DNA from: Oxalobacteraceae bacterium OTU3CAMAD1
Lineage (GTDB): Bacteria > Pseudomonadota > Gammaproteobacteria > Burkholderiales > Burkholderiaceae_D
Reading direction: 5' to 3'
Assembly: GCA_024123915.1 (NCBI GenBank)
Contig: CP099650.1
Span: 4,774,001-4,838,000 of the forward strand
DNA: 64,000 bases
Under the pieces are notes generated by a model. The model made no database searches, was not told the origin of the DNA, and saw only the letters and a list, made by a program, of their open reading frames with translations. This document shows positions 33,728 through 42,277 of the stretch, piece by piece; position 1 is the first letter of the stretch, and each line of letters begins with the position of its first letter. The position numbers and the translations under genes are program-made.

Positions 33728-34957
33728 TCACTTATGCAAGGCGGCTTTGCCCAAGTCCCAAATCGGCAGGAAGATGCCCAGCGCCAGCACCAAAACCATC
33801 ATCCCGAGGAAGACAATGAGGATAGGCTCGATCTGCGCCGACAGCGTCTTGAGCTCGTAATCGACCTCGCGCTCGTACATCTGCGCGATCTCGTCCATCA
33901 AATCGTCGATCGAACCGCTCTCCTCGCCCACCGCGATCATTTGCAGCACCACCGGCGTGAACACGCCGGCGGCGGCGGCGGTCCGCAGAATGCTGTCGCC
34001 GCGCTCGACGCCGTCACGCATTTGCTCGACGCGGGCGCACAGGTAGGCGTTGTCCACCGTCTGCGACACCACCGTCAACCCTTGCACGATCGGCACGCCG
34101 CTGCGGTTGGCCAAGGCAAAGCTGCGGGCGAAACGCGCCATCGTGGCCTTGAGGATGATCTTGCCGGCGACCGGAATCTGCAGTTTGAACTTGTCCCATT
34201 GATACAGGCCGCGCTGCGTGCCGACCCAGGCGCGGAAGCCCCACACGCCGGCGACGGCCGCCACCGCCATCATCGGCCAGTAGCGCACGGTGAAGTTGGA
34301 TGTGCCTATCAGTATCCGGGTCATCAGCGGAAGCTCGGCATGCAGCGATTTGAACACGCCGACAAACGCCGGTATCACGAACATATTGACGACAATCATC
34401 GCCGCCACCATGGCCATCAACACGAAGCTCGGATAACGGGTGGCCGTCTTGACGCGCTCGCGCATGTCGCGGTCGAACTCAAGATGGTCGAACAAGCGCA
34501 GGAACACTTCCTCCAGCCGCCCGGTCATCTCGCCCACCCGCACCATCGACAGGTAGAACGGCGAAAACACGTCCGGATGCCGGCGCATGGCCGCCGACAG
34601 TTCGCGCCCCGAGTCCAGCGACTCGCGCAAATCCTTGATGACCTTGCCGAACGACTTGCTGACCGCCGACTCCTGCAAGCCCGCCAGTCCGCGCATGATC
34701 GGCACGCCGGACTTGAGCAAGGTATATAACTGGCGACTGAACAATTGCACGTCCATCGACGTGACCTTCTTCTCCAGCAGCCGCGCCAGCCAGCTCTCGC
34801 CATTGGCGGCGACGGCTTTTTGCGTGACGGTGATCTCGATCGGCGTCACGCCGGTGTTGAACAGTTGATCGGCGATGGCGCCGCTGTCCGGGCCTTCCAG
34901 CACGCCTTGCATCAGTTCGCCGCGCGCGTTACGGGCTTTGTAGGCGAAGAACGGCAC
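33728..34957 (-). CDS. mshG: MSHA platform protein MshG (PilC/GspF family)
   Basis: 409-aa polytopic inner-membrane platform protein that couples the extension ATPase to pilin assembly. MPFFAYKARNARGELMQGVLEG start, then two GspF domains: LFSRQLYTLLKSGVPIMRGLAGL with GEMTGRLEEVF, and FARSFALANRSGVPIVQGL with VGEESGSIDDL. Three hydrophobic segments. One base after mshE. Paralogue at 43984-45186. Confidence 0.93.
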   Translation of the reverse strand: MPFFAYKARNARGELMQGVLEGPDSGAIADQLFNTGVTPIEITVTQKAVAANGESWLARLLEKKVTSMDVQLFSRQLYTLLKSGVPIMRGLAGLQESAVSKSFGKVIKDLRESLDSGRELSAAMRRHPDVFSPFYLSMVRVGEMTGRLEEVFLRLFDHLEFDRDMRERVKTATRYPSFVLMAMVAAMIVVNMFVIPAFVGVFKSLHAELPLMTRILIGTSNFTVRYWPMMAVAAVAGVWGFRAWVGTQRGLYQWDKFKLQIPVAGKIILKATMARFARSFALANRSGVPIVQGLTVVSQTVDNAYLCARVEQMRDGVERGDSILRTAAAAGVFTPVVLQMIAVGEESGSIDDLMDEIAQMYEREVDYELKTLSAQIEPILIVFLGMMVLVLALGIFLPIWDLGKAALHK

Positions 34958-34958
34958 G

Positions 34959-36665
34959 TCAATCCTCGGTCTGGTTACTGATGCGCATCGCTTCCGACAC
35001 CGTCGTGCGGCCCTGCACCACCAGCTGCACCGCGTGCCGGCGCAAGGTTTCGCCGGCCATCTGCGTGGCCGCCACCTTCAGGAAGTGGGCCGGATCGGGA
35101 TCGTTGGCGGCATCGACCACCGCCCGCGTCATCTCCAGCAGCTCGTAGACGCCGGTACGGCCGCGATAACCCATGCCGTTGCAATGCGAGCAGCCCTTGC
35201 CGTGGAAATAGCGCGCCTTGTCCACCTTGTCGTTCAGTTCCATGCTCAGCCACTCGCGCTCGGTCGGCGTCGGCTCGTACGGCGTGGTGCAGCTTTCGCA
35301 GATCATGCGCACCAGCCGCTGGGCCAGCACCGCCTGCAAGGAACTGCCGACCATGTAACGCGGCACGCCCATGTCCATCAGCCGCAGCGGCGTGCTCATC
35401 GCGTCGTTGGTGTGCAAAGTCGACAACACCAAGTGACCGGTCATGGCGGCGCGCAGGCCGATTTGCGCGGTTTCCTGGTCGCGCATCTCGCCGACGAGCA
35501 CGATATCCGGGTCTTGCCGCAGCGCCGAGCGCAGCACGCGCGCGAAGTTCAGGTCGATCTTGTCGTTGACCTGCACCTGGTTGATGCCGGCCAGCCGGTA
35601 TTCGACCGGGTCCTCGACGGTGATCAGTTTCTTCTCGACGGAATTGAGCTCCGACAGCGCGCAATACAAGGTGGTGGTCTTGCCGCTACCGGTCGGCCCG
35701 GTCACCAGCACCAGGCCGTTCGGACGCTGGATGATGGCGCGGAACTTTTCCACCAGCGCGCGCGGCATGCCGATGGCGTCGAGCCGCAGCTGGGCGCCGC
35801 CCTGGCTCAGCAGACGCATGACGACCGATTCGCCGTACTGGGTCGGCATGGTCGAGATACGCACGTCGATGCGCTGGTTGCGCACGCGCACGGCAAAGCG
35901 GCCGTCCTGCGGCAGGCGCTTTTCCGAGATGTCCAGGTCGGACATCAGCTTCAGGCGCAGCGCCAGCGACGGTGCGATCTTGATATCGGTTTCGGTCTGC
36001 AGGTGCAGCACGCCGTCGATGCGGAAGCGGATCTGCAGCCGCCCTTCCTGCGGTTCGATGTGGATGTCGGAGGCGCGCACCTGCGCCGCGTCGTCGAACA
36101 CCGACTGCAGCAGCTTGACGATGGGCGCCTCTTCCAGGTTCGGATTGGCGGCCGCCAGCGCGCCGAAGTCGACCGAGACGTCGCCCAAGTCTTGTTCCAG
36201 CTCGCGCGCCAGGTCGGAGATATCCTCGGTGCGGCGGTAGATGCGGTCGATGACGGCCAGCACCTCGGTCTCGTTGACGACGGCCAGCTCGATGTTTTGT
36301 TTGACGATGCGGGCGATCTCGTCATACGCGAACAGGTCGGTCGGGTCGGACATGCCCACCAGCAGCACGCCGCGCCGGTCTTCCAGCACCAGCGCGCGGA
36401 AGCGGCGCGCCTGCGTCTCCGGCAGCATGCGGACGATCTCGGGATTGACGTTGAAGAACTTCAGGTTCAGGTACGGGATGTTGAGCTGGCGCGCCAGGGC
36501 GCCGGCGATCTGCTCCTCGGTGACGTAGCCGTTCTCGATGAACACGCGGCCGAGCTTGCGCCCGCTGCGCTTTTGCTCGGCCAGCGCCAGCCCCAGTTGT
36601 TCTTCCGACAGCAGCTTTTGCTGTACGAGAATTTCCCCCAGCCTGACTTTCTCCGGCCTTGCCAT
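34959..36665 (-). CDS. mshE: MSHA pilus extension ATPase MshE with c-di-GMP-binding MshEN domain
   Basis: 568-aa hexameric ATPase driving pilus extension. Residues 8-31 and 37-60 form two 24-residue MshEN motifs (RLG ... AEQ and KLG ... ARQ) separated by exactly five residues, the known c-di-GMP-binding layout; Arg8 and Gln31 are present. The core has Walker A GPTGSGKTTT, an Asp box VEDPVEY, Walker B DPDIVLVGEMRD and a His box STLHTND. A tetracysteine zinc site follows (CESC ... CSHC). AGGAG lies 5 bases before the ATG. First gene of the minus-strand locus, divergent from the second machine. Confidence 0.95.
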   Translation of the reverse strand: MARPEKVRLGEILVQQKLLSEEQLGLALAEQKRSGRKLGRVFIENGYVTEEQIAGALARQLNIPYLNLKFFNVNPEIVRMLPETQARRFRALVLEDRRGVLLVGMSDPTDLFAYDEIARIVKQNIELAVVNETEVLAVIDRIYRRTEDISDLARELEQDLGDVSVDFGALAAANPNLEEAPIVKLLQSVFDDAAQVRASDIHIEPQEGRLQIRFRIDGVLHLQTETDIKIAPSLALRLKLMSDLDISEKRLPQDGRFAVRVRNQRIDVRISTMPTQYGESVVMRLLSQGGAQLRLDAIGMPRALVEKFRAIIQRPNGLVLVTGPTGSGKTTTLYCALSELNSVEKKLITVEDPVEYRLAGINQVQVNDKIDLNFARVLRSALRQDPDIVLVGEMRDQETAQIGLRAAMTGHLVLSTLHTNDAMSTPLRLMDMGVPRYMVGSSLQAVLAQRLVRMICESCTTPYEPTPTEREWLSMELNDKVDKARYFHGKGCSHCNGMGYRGRTGVYELLEMTRAVVDAANDPDPAHFLKVAATQMAGETLRRHAVQLVVQGRTTVSEAMRISNQTED

Positions 36666-36723
36666 ACCCGCTCCTGATTCTCAAAAACCTATTTGAACCG
36701 TTCAACCCGCACCCCGGCGACGT

Positions 36724-36751
36724 GGGGTCGTACCCTAAGGGGTACGACCCC
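36724..36751. repeat. Dispersed GGGGTCG-type palindrome, copy 2
   Basis: Arms GGGGTCGTACCC / GGGTACGACCCC around a 4-base loop, set inside a wider CACCCCGG ... CCGGGGTG inverted repeat, in the 260-bp region between the two divergent pilus loci. Same design and same TTCAACCCGCAC flank as the copy at 6472-6498. Confidence 0.7.
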
Positions 36752-36925
36752 GGGGTGGCTTGGGGTTCCAGGTTACTCATGATGCCGCACGACAACTTGC
36801 GGCCATTCTAGTGCAGATTACCCCACTTCCCCAATGCCAAGCTCGCCTATCTGCACAGGATGTCGCTTTCTTCGCACGAATGCGCTACAGTTGTGGTTCG
36901 TTTCCTGTGGCCACTATTCCCTTTC

Positions 36926-37642
36926 ATGACCATACCCGCCCTGCGCTTGCAAGACGTCGTTCAAGGCTATGGCCAAACCAGCGTGCTGAGGGGCGTGAAT
37001 CTCGCACTGCAAGCAGGTGAATGCTTCGGCCTGGTGGGCGTCAACGGCGCCGGCAAGACCAGCCTGATCAAATGCGTGCTCGATTTTTGCGCACTCGACG
37101 GCGGCGCCATCGACATCTTCGGCCAGCCGCACCACCGCCCCGCCAGCCGCCAGCCGCTCGGCTTTCTGCCGGAACGCTTCACGCCGCCGTATTACCTGAC
37201 CGGCGCCGACTTCATCCGCTATCTGCTGACCCTGCAAGGCCTGCGCTACGACGCCGGCGAAGTCGGCGCGATGATGCGCGCCCTCGACCTGGACCCGGAC
37301 GCGCTCAAGCGCACCGTGCGCGGCTATTCCAAAGGCATGACGCAAAAGCTGGGACTGGCCGCCTGCCTGCTCGCGCGCAAGCCCCTCTATATACTGGACG
37401 AGCCGATGAGCGGCCTGGACCCGAAGGCCCGCGCGCTGTTGAAAGAACAACTGCGCAGCCTGCACCGCGCCGGCAGCACCTTGTTCCTGACCTCGCACGC
37501 GCTGGCCGACGTCGATGAGCTGTGCGACCGCATGGCCATCCTGCACGACGGCCAGATCCGCTTTGCCGGCACGCCGGCCGAATGCCGCGACCGATACGGC
37601 ACGGACAGCCTGGAACAAGCGTTCCTGACCTGCATCGCGTGA
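36926..37642 (+). CDS. ABC transporter ATP-binding protein at the head of the second pilus cluster
   Basis: 238 aa. ABC-2/exporter-type ATPase: Walker A GVNGAGKTS, Q-loop GFLPERF, signature YSKGMTQKL, Walker B LYILDEP, D-loop SGLDPKA, H-loop LTSHAL. Resembles ATPases of drug, NatA-like or Myxococcus PilH type rather than importers. Its membrane partner is probably the 49606-50376 protein, 12 kb downstream on the same strand. No clear ribosome site at the chosen ATG; the frame is open for 22 more codons upstream. The next gene starts 5 bp after its stop. Confidence 0.88.
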   Translation: MTIPALRLQDVVQGYGQTSVLRGVNLALQAGECFGLVGVNGAGKTSLIKCVLDFCALDGGAIDIFGQPHHRPASRQPLGFLPERFTPPYYLTGADFIRYLLTLQGLRYDAGEVGAMMRALDLDPDALKRTVRGYSKGMTQKLGLAACLLARKPLYILDEPMSGLDPKARALLKEQLRSLHRAGSTLFLTSHALADVDELCDRMAILHDGQIRFAGTPAECRDRYGTDSLEQAFLTCIA

Positions 37643-37647
37643 GCAGC

Positions 37648-38586
37648 ATGTACCAATCCCACTTCCAGTTGCGCGAATCGCCGTTCGGCATCACGCCGAA
37701 TCCGGCCTTTTTCTATTCCGGCAATACGCGCGGCGAAATCCTCGAAGCGTTGCTGTATGCGGTCTGCCACGGCGAAGGCATCATCAAGGTGACCGGCGAA
37801 GTCGGCGCCGGCAAGACCATGTTGTGCCGCATGCTGGAGAGCCGGCTGCCGCCGCATATCGAGGTCATCTACCTGGTCAACCCGAACCTGGACCCGGTCG
37901 AAGTCCAGTTCGCGATCGCTGCCGAACTCGGCCTGCCGACCCGGGGCTTCCGCGTCGACGAGGTCCAGCGCGGCCTCCATGCGCATTTGATCGAGCGCCA
38001 CAGCCAGGGCCAGCAGGTCGTGCTGCTGGTCGAGGAGGCGCAAGCGATGCCGCTCGAGACCCTGGAGGCGATCCGCCTGCTGACCAATCTGGAAACGGCG
38101 CGCAGCAAGCTGCTGCAAATCGTGCTGTTCGGCCAGCCCGAGCTGGACGAGCACCTGGAACTGTCGAGCATGCGCCAGCTGCGCGAGCGCATCACCCACA
38201 GCTTCCACGTGCCGGCCATGGAACCGGGGCTGGTGGCCGAGTTCCTGGACTTCCGCCTGCGCGCGGCCGGCCACGACGGCCCGGCCGTGTTCAGCGCCGC
38301 CGCCGCCAAAATGATCGGCGACAGCTCCGAGGGCATCGTCCGCCGCATCAACATCCTGGCCGACAAGGCGCTGCTGGCCGCGTTCGCCGACGACGCCGAC
38401 GTGGTCGACAAGCGCCACGTGCGGGCAGCGATCAGCGAATCGCCGTTCGGCCGGGGCCGCGCGGGCACATTGTTAAATCGGCGCCCGGGTCGCTACTTTA
38501 ATCGCACTGTTGCAATCGGGTGTTTGCTGGGACTTTTAATTGGAGCAATATGCTTGAGCGTCCTTGCAGTGGCACCAAATTTGTAA
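37648..38586 (+). CDS. ExeA/MshM-like AAA ATPase, second pilus cluster
   Basis: 312 aa. MYQSHFQLRESPFGITPNPAFFY start, Walker A GEVGAGKTML, Walker B QVVLLVEEAQAM, sensor FGQPELDEHL. The C-terminal transmembrane helix at about 288-308 (TVAIGCLLGLLIGAICLSVL) has little periplasmic sequence after it. Clear paralogue of MshM at 24342-25244. A GTG three codons upstream overlaps the stop of the ABC ATPase and is an alternative coupled start. Confidence 0.9.
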   Translation: MYQSHFQLRESPFGITPNPAFFYSGNTRGEILEALLYAVCHGEGIIKVTGEVGAGKTMLCRMLESRLPPHIEVIYLVNPNLDPVEVQFAIAAELGLPTRGFRVDEVQRGLHAHLIERHSQGQQVVLLVEEAQAMPLETLEAIRLLTNLETARSKLLQIVLFGQPELDEHLELSSMRQLRERITHSFHVPAMEPGLVAEFLDFRLRAAGHDGPAVFSAAAAKMIGDSSEGIVRRINILADKALLAAFADDADVVDKRHVRAAISESPFGRGRAGTLLNRRPGRYFNRTVAIGCLLGLLIGAICLSVLAVAPNL

Positions 38587-38648
38587 GATCATGCTAGCTA
38601 TATTGCATATGCACAACATCCTGCGTTCCCCCTGGGCCGGAAGAAACA

Positions 38649-40553
38649 ATGAATAAACTAGCCTTGACCATCGTCCCCGTGGCTTGCAGTGTGTTACTTG
38701 GCGCCTGCGCCACGCGCAGCCTGCCGACCTCGCCCACCCACGTCAGCGAAGCGCCGCGTCCGGGCGGGTCGATCCCCGAGCCGGTGCGGCAAAGCGCGGT
38801 GCTGCCGCCGCCCAAGCCGACCGCCAAGGTCGAGACCTACAGCGTCACCGTGCACAAGGTGCCGGTGCAGTCGCTGCTGTTCGCGCTGGCGCGCGACGCC
38901 GGCCTGAACGTGGACGTCCATCCCAGCATCGAGGGCATGGTCACGCTCAACGCGCTGGACCAGACCCTGCCCCAGCTGCTGAGCCGCATCCAGCGCCAGG
39001 TCGACATGCGTTATGAAATCAACAATGGCACCCTGTCGGTGCTGCCGGACACGCCGGAATGGCGCAACTACAAGATCGACTACGTCAACATCGCGCGCAG
39101 CACCAGCAGCAGCGTCAGCATCGCGACGCAGATTTCGACCACCGGCGGTGGCGGCTCGAGCGCCTCCAACCCCGTCGGCGCGACAACGGCGGCCAGCGGT
39201 TCGAGTGGAAGCGGGAGCGGGAGCGGAACCAGTAGCGGCAGCAGCAGCGGCGGCAACCAGTCGAACAGCAACAGCGGCAGCAGCGCCGGCAGCAACAACT
39301 CGACGACCGTGGTCAACAACCGCTCGGACAATAATTTCTGGTTCACGCTGGAGAAGAACATCCGCGACATGCTGCGCAACACCAATCTCAGCGACAACCC
39401 GGTCGATCCGCTGGCCGGCGTGCAGCAAAACACGCCGGGCGGCACGCAGCCGGGCGGGCAAGCCCAGGCACAACAGGCGCCGGCGGCGTTCGACACCGGC
39501 GCCTTCGGCCAGTCGCGCAACAATAACAACCGTCCCAACTCGGTCATCGTCAACGCCGAGGGCGGCCTGATCGCCGTGCGCGCCACCAGCCGCCAGCACG
39601 AGAAAATCCGCGAGTTCGTCGATATCGTGCTGGGCGCGGCCAAGCGCCAGGTGCTGATCGAAGCGACCGTGATCGAGGTCCGCCTCAATAATAATTATCA
39701 GCAGGGCATCAACTGGTCGACCTTGTCGCGCTCGGGTCGCCTGGGCATGACGCAAGGCCAGGTCGGCACCGTCAACCTGCCCAGCGGGGTCAATCCGGGC
39801 ACCAGCCCCGGCATTTTCCTGTTGAAGTACAACAATCCGCTTAGCGGCTTGGGCAATATCGCCGCGACCATCGAACTGCTGGAATCGTTCGGCAAGGTCA
39901 AAGTGCTGTCGAGCCCGAAAATCAGCGTGATGAACAACCAGACCGCGCTGCTCAAGGTGGTCGACAACAACGTGTTCTTCTCGATCAAGGTCACGCCGGC
40001 CGTGCTCGGGATCAACGGCACGCCGACCTCGCCGGCCACCTACGAGTCCAAGCTGGAGACGGTGCCGGTCGGCTTCGTCATGAGCGTGACGCCGCAAATC
40101 GCCGACAACGACGACGTCACCGTCAACGTGCGCCCGACCATCACCCGCATCGTCGGCACCGTGCTGGACCCGAATCCGGCCCTCGCCGACGCCAGGGTAC
40201 AGAGCTTCGTGCCGGTGATCCAGGCGCGCGAGCTGGAATCGCTGATGAAGATCCCGAGCGGCCAGATCGCCGTCATGGGCGGCCTGATGCAGGACTCGGT
40301 CGACAACGCCAAGGACTCCGTGCCGCTGCTGGGCAGCGTGCCGGTTATCGGCGACCTGTTCTCCTACCGTAACGAGAAAAGCACCAAGACCGAACTGGTG
40401 ATCTTCATGCGCCCGATCGTGGTCAAGGACGCCAGCGTCAACGGCGACTACAAGGACTACCGCTACCTGCTGCCGGGCGAAAAACCGGATAACGAGCCCT
40501 ACCCGGTGCCGACAGCGCCCCCTGCCCCCACCACCAACGGGAACGGATCATGA
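38649..40553 (+). CDS. MshL-like secretin, second pilus cluster
   Basis: 634 aa. Lipoprotein signal with lipobox LLGAC, a Pro-rich linker, an N-terminal secretin domain (VETYSVTVHKVPVQSLLFALARDAGLNVDVH), a Ser/Gly/Asn low-complexity linker (about 178-220), then the secretin core with VLSSPKISVMNNQTALL and the final VMGGLMQD ... NEKSTKTELVIFMRPIVV. GGAAG precedes the ATG. Would form the outer-membrane channel of the second machine. Confidence 0.92.
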   Translation: MNKLALTIVPVACSVLLGACATRSLPTSPTHVSEAPRPGGSIPEPVRQSAVLPPPKPTAKVETYSVTVHKVPVQSLLFALARDAGLNVDVHPSIEGMVTLNALDQTLPQLLSRIQRQVDMRYEINNGTLSVLPDTPEWRNYKIDYVNIARSTSSSVSIATQISTTGGGGSSASNPVGATTAASGSSGSGSGSGTSSGSSSGGNQSNSNSGSSAGSNNSTTVVNNRSDNNFWFTLEKNIRDMLRNTNLSDNPVDPLAGVQQNTPGGTQPGGQAQAQQAPAAFDTGAFGQSRNNNNRPNSVIVNAEGGLIAVRATSRQHEKIREFVDIVLGAAKRQVLIEATVIEVRLNNNYQQGINWSTLSRSGRLGMTQGQVGTVNLPSGVNPGTSPGIFLLKYNNPLSGLGNIAATIELLESFGKVKVLSSPKISVMNNQTALLKVVDNNVFFSIKVTPAVLGINGTPTSPATYESKLETVPVGFVMSVTPQIADNDDVTVNVRPTITRIVGTVLDPNPALADARVQSFVPVIQARELESLMKIPSGQIAVMGGLMQDSVDNAKDSVPLLGSVPVIGDLFSYRNEKSTKTELVIFMRPIVVKDASVNGDYKDYRYLLPGEKPDNEPYPVPTAPPAPTTNGNGS

Positions 40554-42214
40554 GCTTACTGATGCAGGCGCTAAAGAAGGCCGAGCGCGCCAAACAAAGC
40601 TCGGCGGTCGAGGACGAGGTGGACAAGCCGTCGGAGGAGTTCGACGCGGTGCTGGCGCTCACGCCCGAACCGGCGCCGCACGCCGCCGTGCCGCCCGCCA
40701 AGCGCGAGCTCAGTCTGGACCTGGAGCCGATGGCCGAATTCAGCCTGGAACCGCTGGCGCACGAAGCGCCGGCGGCCAGCCTGACGCCGCGTCCCTCGCC
40801 CAGCCCGTTGCCACCGCCCAGCGACCATCTGGACGCCGGCCTGACGTTCGACCTGACGCCCGATCCGTCCGCCCCGGTGGCGCCCGCGCCGGCGGCGGCG
40901 CCGCAGCAGCGCGCACAGCCGAACGTGCCGCCGTCGGCCACGATCTCATCCGCCAGCGCGGCCGCCGCCACAGCTAGCGCCGCCGCGCAGAACAATGCCC
41001 AGAACACCTACGGCGCCAGCGCCGCCGCCGAGCCCACGGCCGGCGCCAAAGCCTCGGCCCCGGCCTCGGCCAAACCGCAATCCAGCGACAAGGCCGCCGG
41101 CAAGCCGCGCGGCGCCGCCCGCGCCCGCGCGGCGGCCGCCACGACGAACGAGCCGGTCGGCATGGACCCGGAACGCCTGCGCCTGATCGGCCTGCTCTCG
41201 ATCCTGGCGCTGATCGTCGCCGGCTTCGGCTATTACTATTGGCAAGCGGTGGTCGCACCGGGCGCCGGTTCGCGCCTGCCGCCGGTGCCGATGCCGCCGC
41301 CGGGCGCCACGGGTGCCACGCCGGTGCAGGTGATCGGCGCCTCGCCGGGCGCCTCCGCTGGTCAACCCGGCCAAGCCGCCACCGGCGCGCCCGGCGGTTT
41401 CGCCGATCCGATGGCGGCCGACCCCAGCGGCAGCGCCATGCTGGCGCCGTCCGTCAACCGTGGCGGCCGCGACGACCTGGAGCGCCGCCTGGCCCGCACC
41501 GAGCAGGAACTGGCCGCCGCCCAGCAAGCGATCCAAAGCCAGCTCGCCGGGTCCACGCCGCGCGCGGAAAGACTCCCGCCCGTCGCCGCCCCGGACAACA
41601 ACGCCGAGATTCGCGTCGCCCGCGCCGTGCAGCCGGCCAAGATCGCGCCGGCCGTGGAAACCGCCTACCAATCGTTCAGCAACGGCGACCTGCCGAACGC
41701 GCAAAAGCAATACGAGTCCGCGCTGCGCCAGGAACCGACCAGCCGCGATGCGCTGCTGGGCCTGGCGATGGTGCATACCCGCCAGAACCAGGGCGCACAA
41801 GCGGCGTCGTATTACCTGCGCATGCTTGAACTCGATCCGAACGATTCCACCGCCGTCGCCGGCCTGGTGAGCATGCGTTCGGGCGACGCCGCCCAGAACG
41901 AAGGCCGCCTGAAGGCCATCCTGGCCACCAATCCGGAGGCCGGTCCGGCGCTGTTCGCGCTCGGCAACCTGTACGCGCAGCAGAACCGCTGGTCCGACGC
42001 CCAGCAAACCTTCTTCCGCGCCTACAGCGCCTCGCCCGACAACCCGGACTACGCCTACAACCTCGCCATCGGCCTGGACCGGCTGAACCAGGGCCGGCTC
42101 GCGCTCACCTATTATCAGCGCGCGCTGGTGCTGTCGCAGGACAAGGCGGCCGCGTTCGACCGCAACGCGCTACGCATCCGCATGCACGAGCTGGGCGCGC
42201 CGGCAGCGCAATAA
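40550..42214 (+). CDS. MshN-like TPR protein, second pilus cluster
   Basis: 554 aa. Cytoplasmic MSLLMQALKKAERAKQ start, a long Ala/Pro-rich region (about 40-200), one transmembrane helix (about 208-228, RLIGLLSILALIVAGFGYYYW), a Pro/Gly-rich linker, a short coiled coil (DDLERRLARTEQELAAAQQAI), then periplasmic TPR repeats (about 360-554). Much longer than MshN (374 aa) because of its linkers. ATGA overlap with the secretin gene. Confidence 0.88.
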   Translation: MSLLMQALKKAERAKQSSAVEDEVDKPSEEFDAVLALTPEPAPHAAVPPAKRELSLDLEPMAEFSLEPLAHEAPAASLTPRPSPSPLPPPSDHLDAGLTFDLTPDPSAPVAPAPAAAPQQRAQPNVPPSATISSASAAAATASAAAQNNAQNTYGASAAAEPTAGAKASAPASAKPQSSDKAAGKPRGAARARAAAATTNEPVGMDPERLRLIGLLSILALIVAGFGYYYWQAVVAPGAGSRLPPVPMPPPGATGATPVQVIGASPGASAGQPGQAATGAPGGFADPMAADPSGSAMLAPSVNRGGRDDLERRLARTEQELAAAQQAIQSQLAGSTPRAERLPPVAAPDNNAEIRVARAVQPAKIAPAVETAYQSFSNGDLPNAQKQYESALRQEPTSRDALLGLAMVHTRQNQGAQAASYYLRMLELDPNDSTAVAGLVSMRSGDAAQNEGRLKAILATNPEAGPALFALGNLYAQQNRWSDAQQTFFRAYSASPDNPDYAYNLAIGLDRLNQGRLALTYYQRALVLSQDKAAAFDRNALRIRMHELGAPAAQ

Positions 42215-42277
42215 GGCAACAAGGCAACCAGGCGGCCGGCGCAAGCCGCCCAACAAGAACACCACCAACCACTATCG

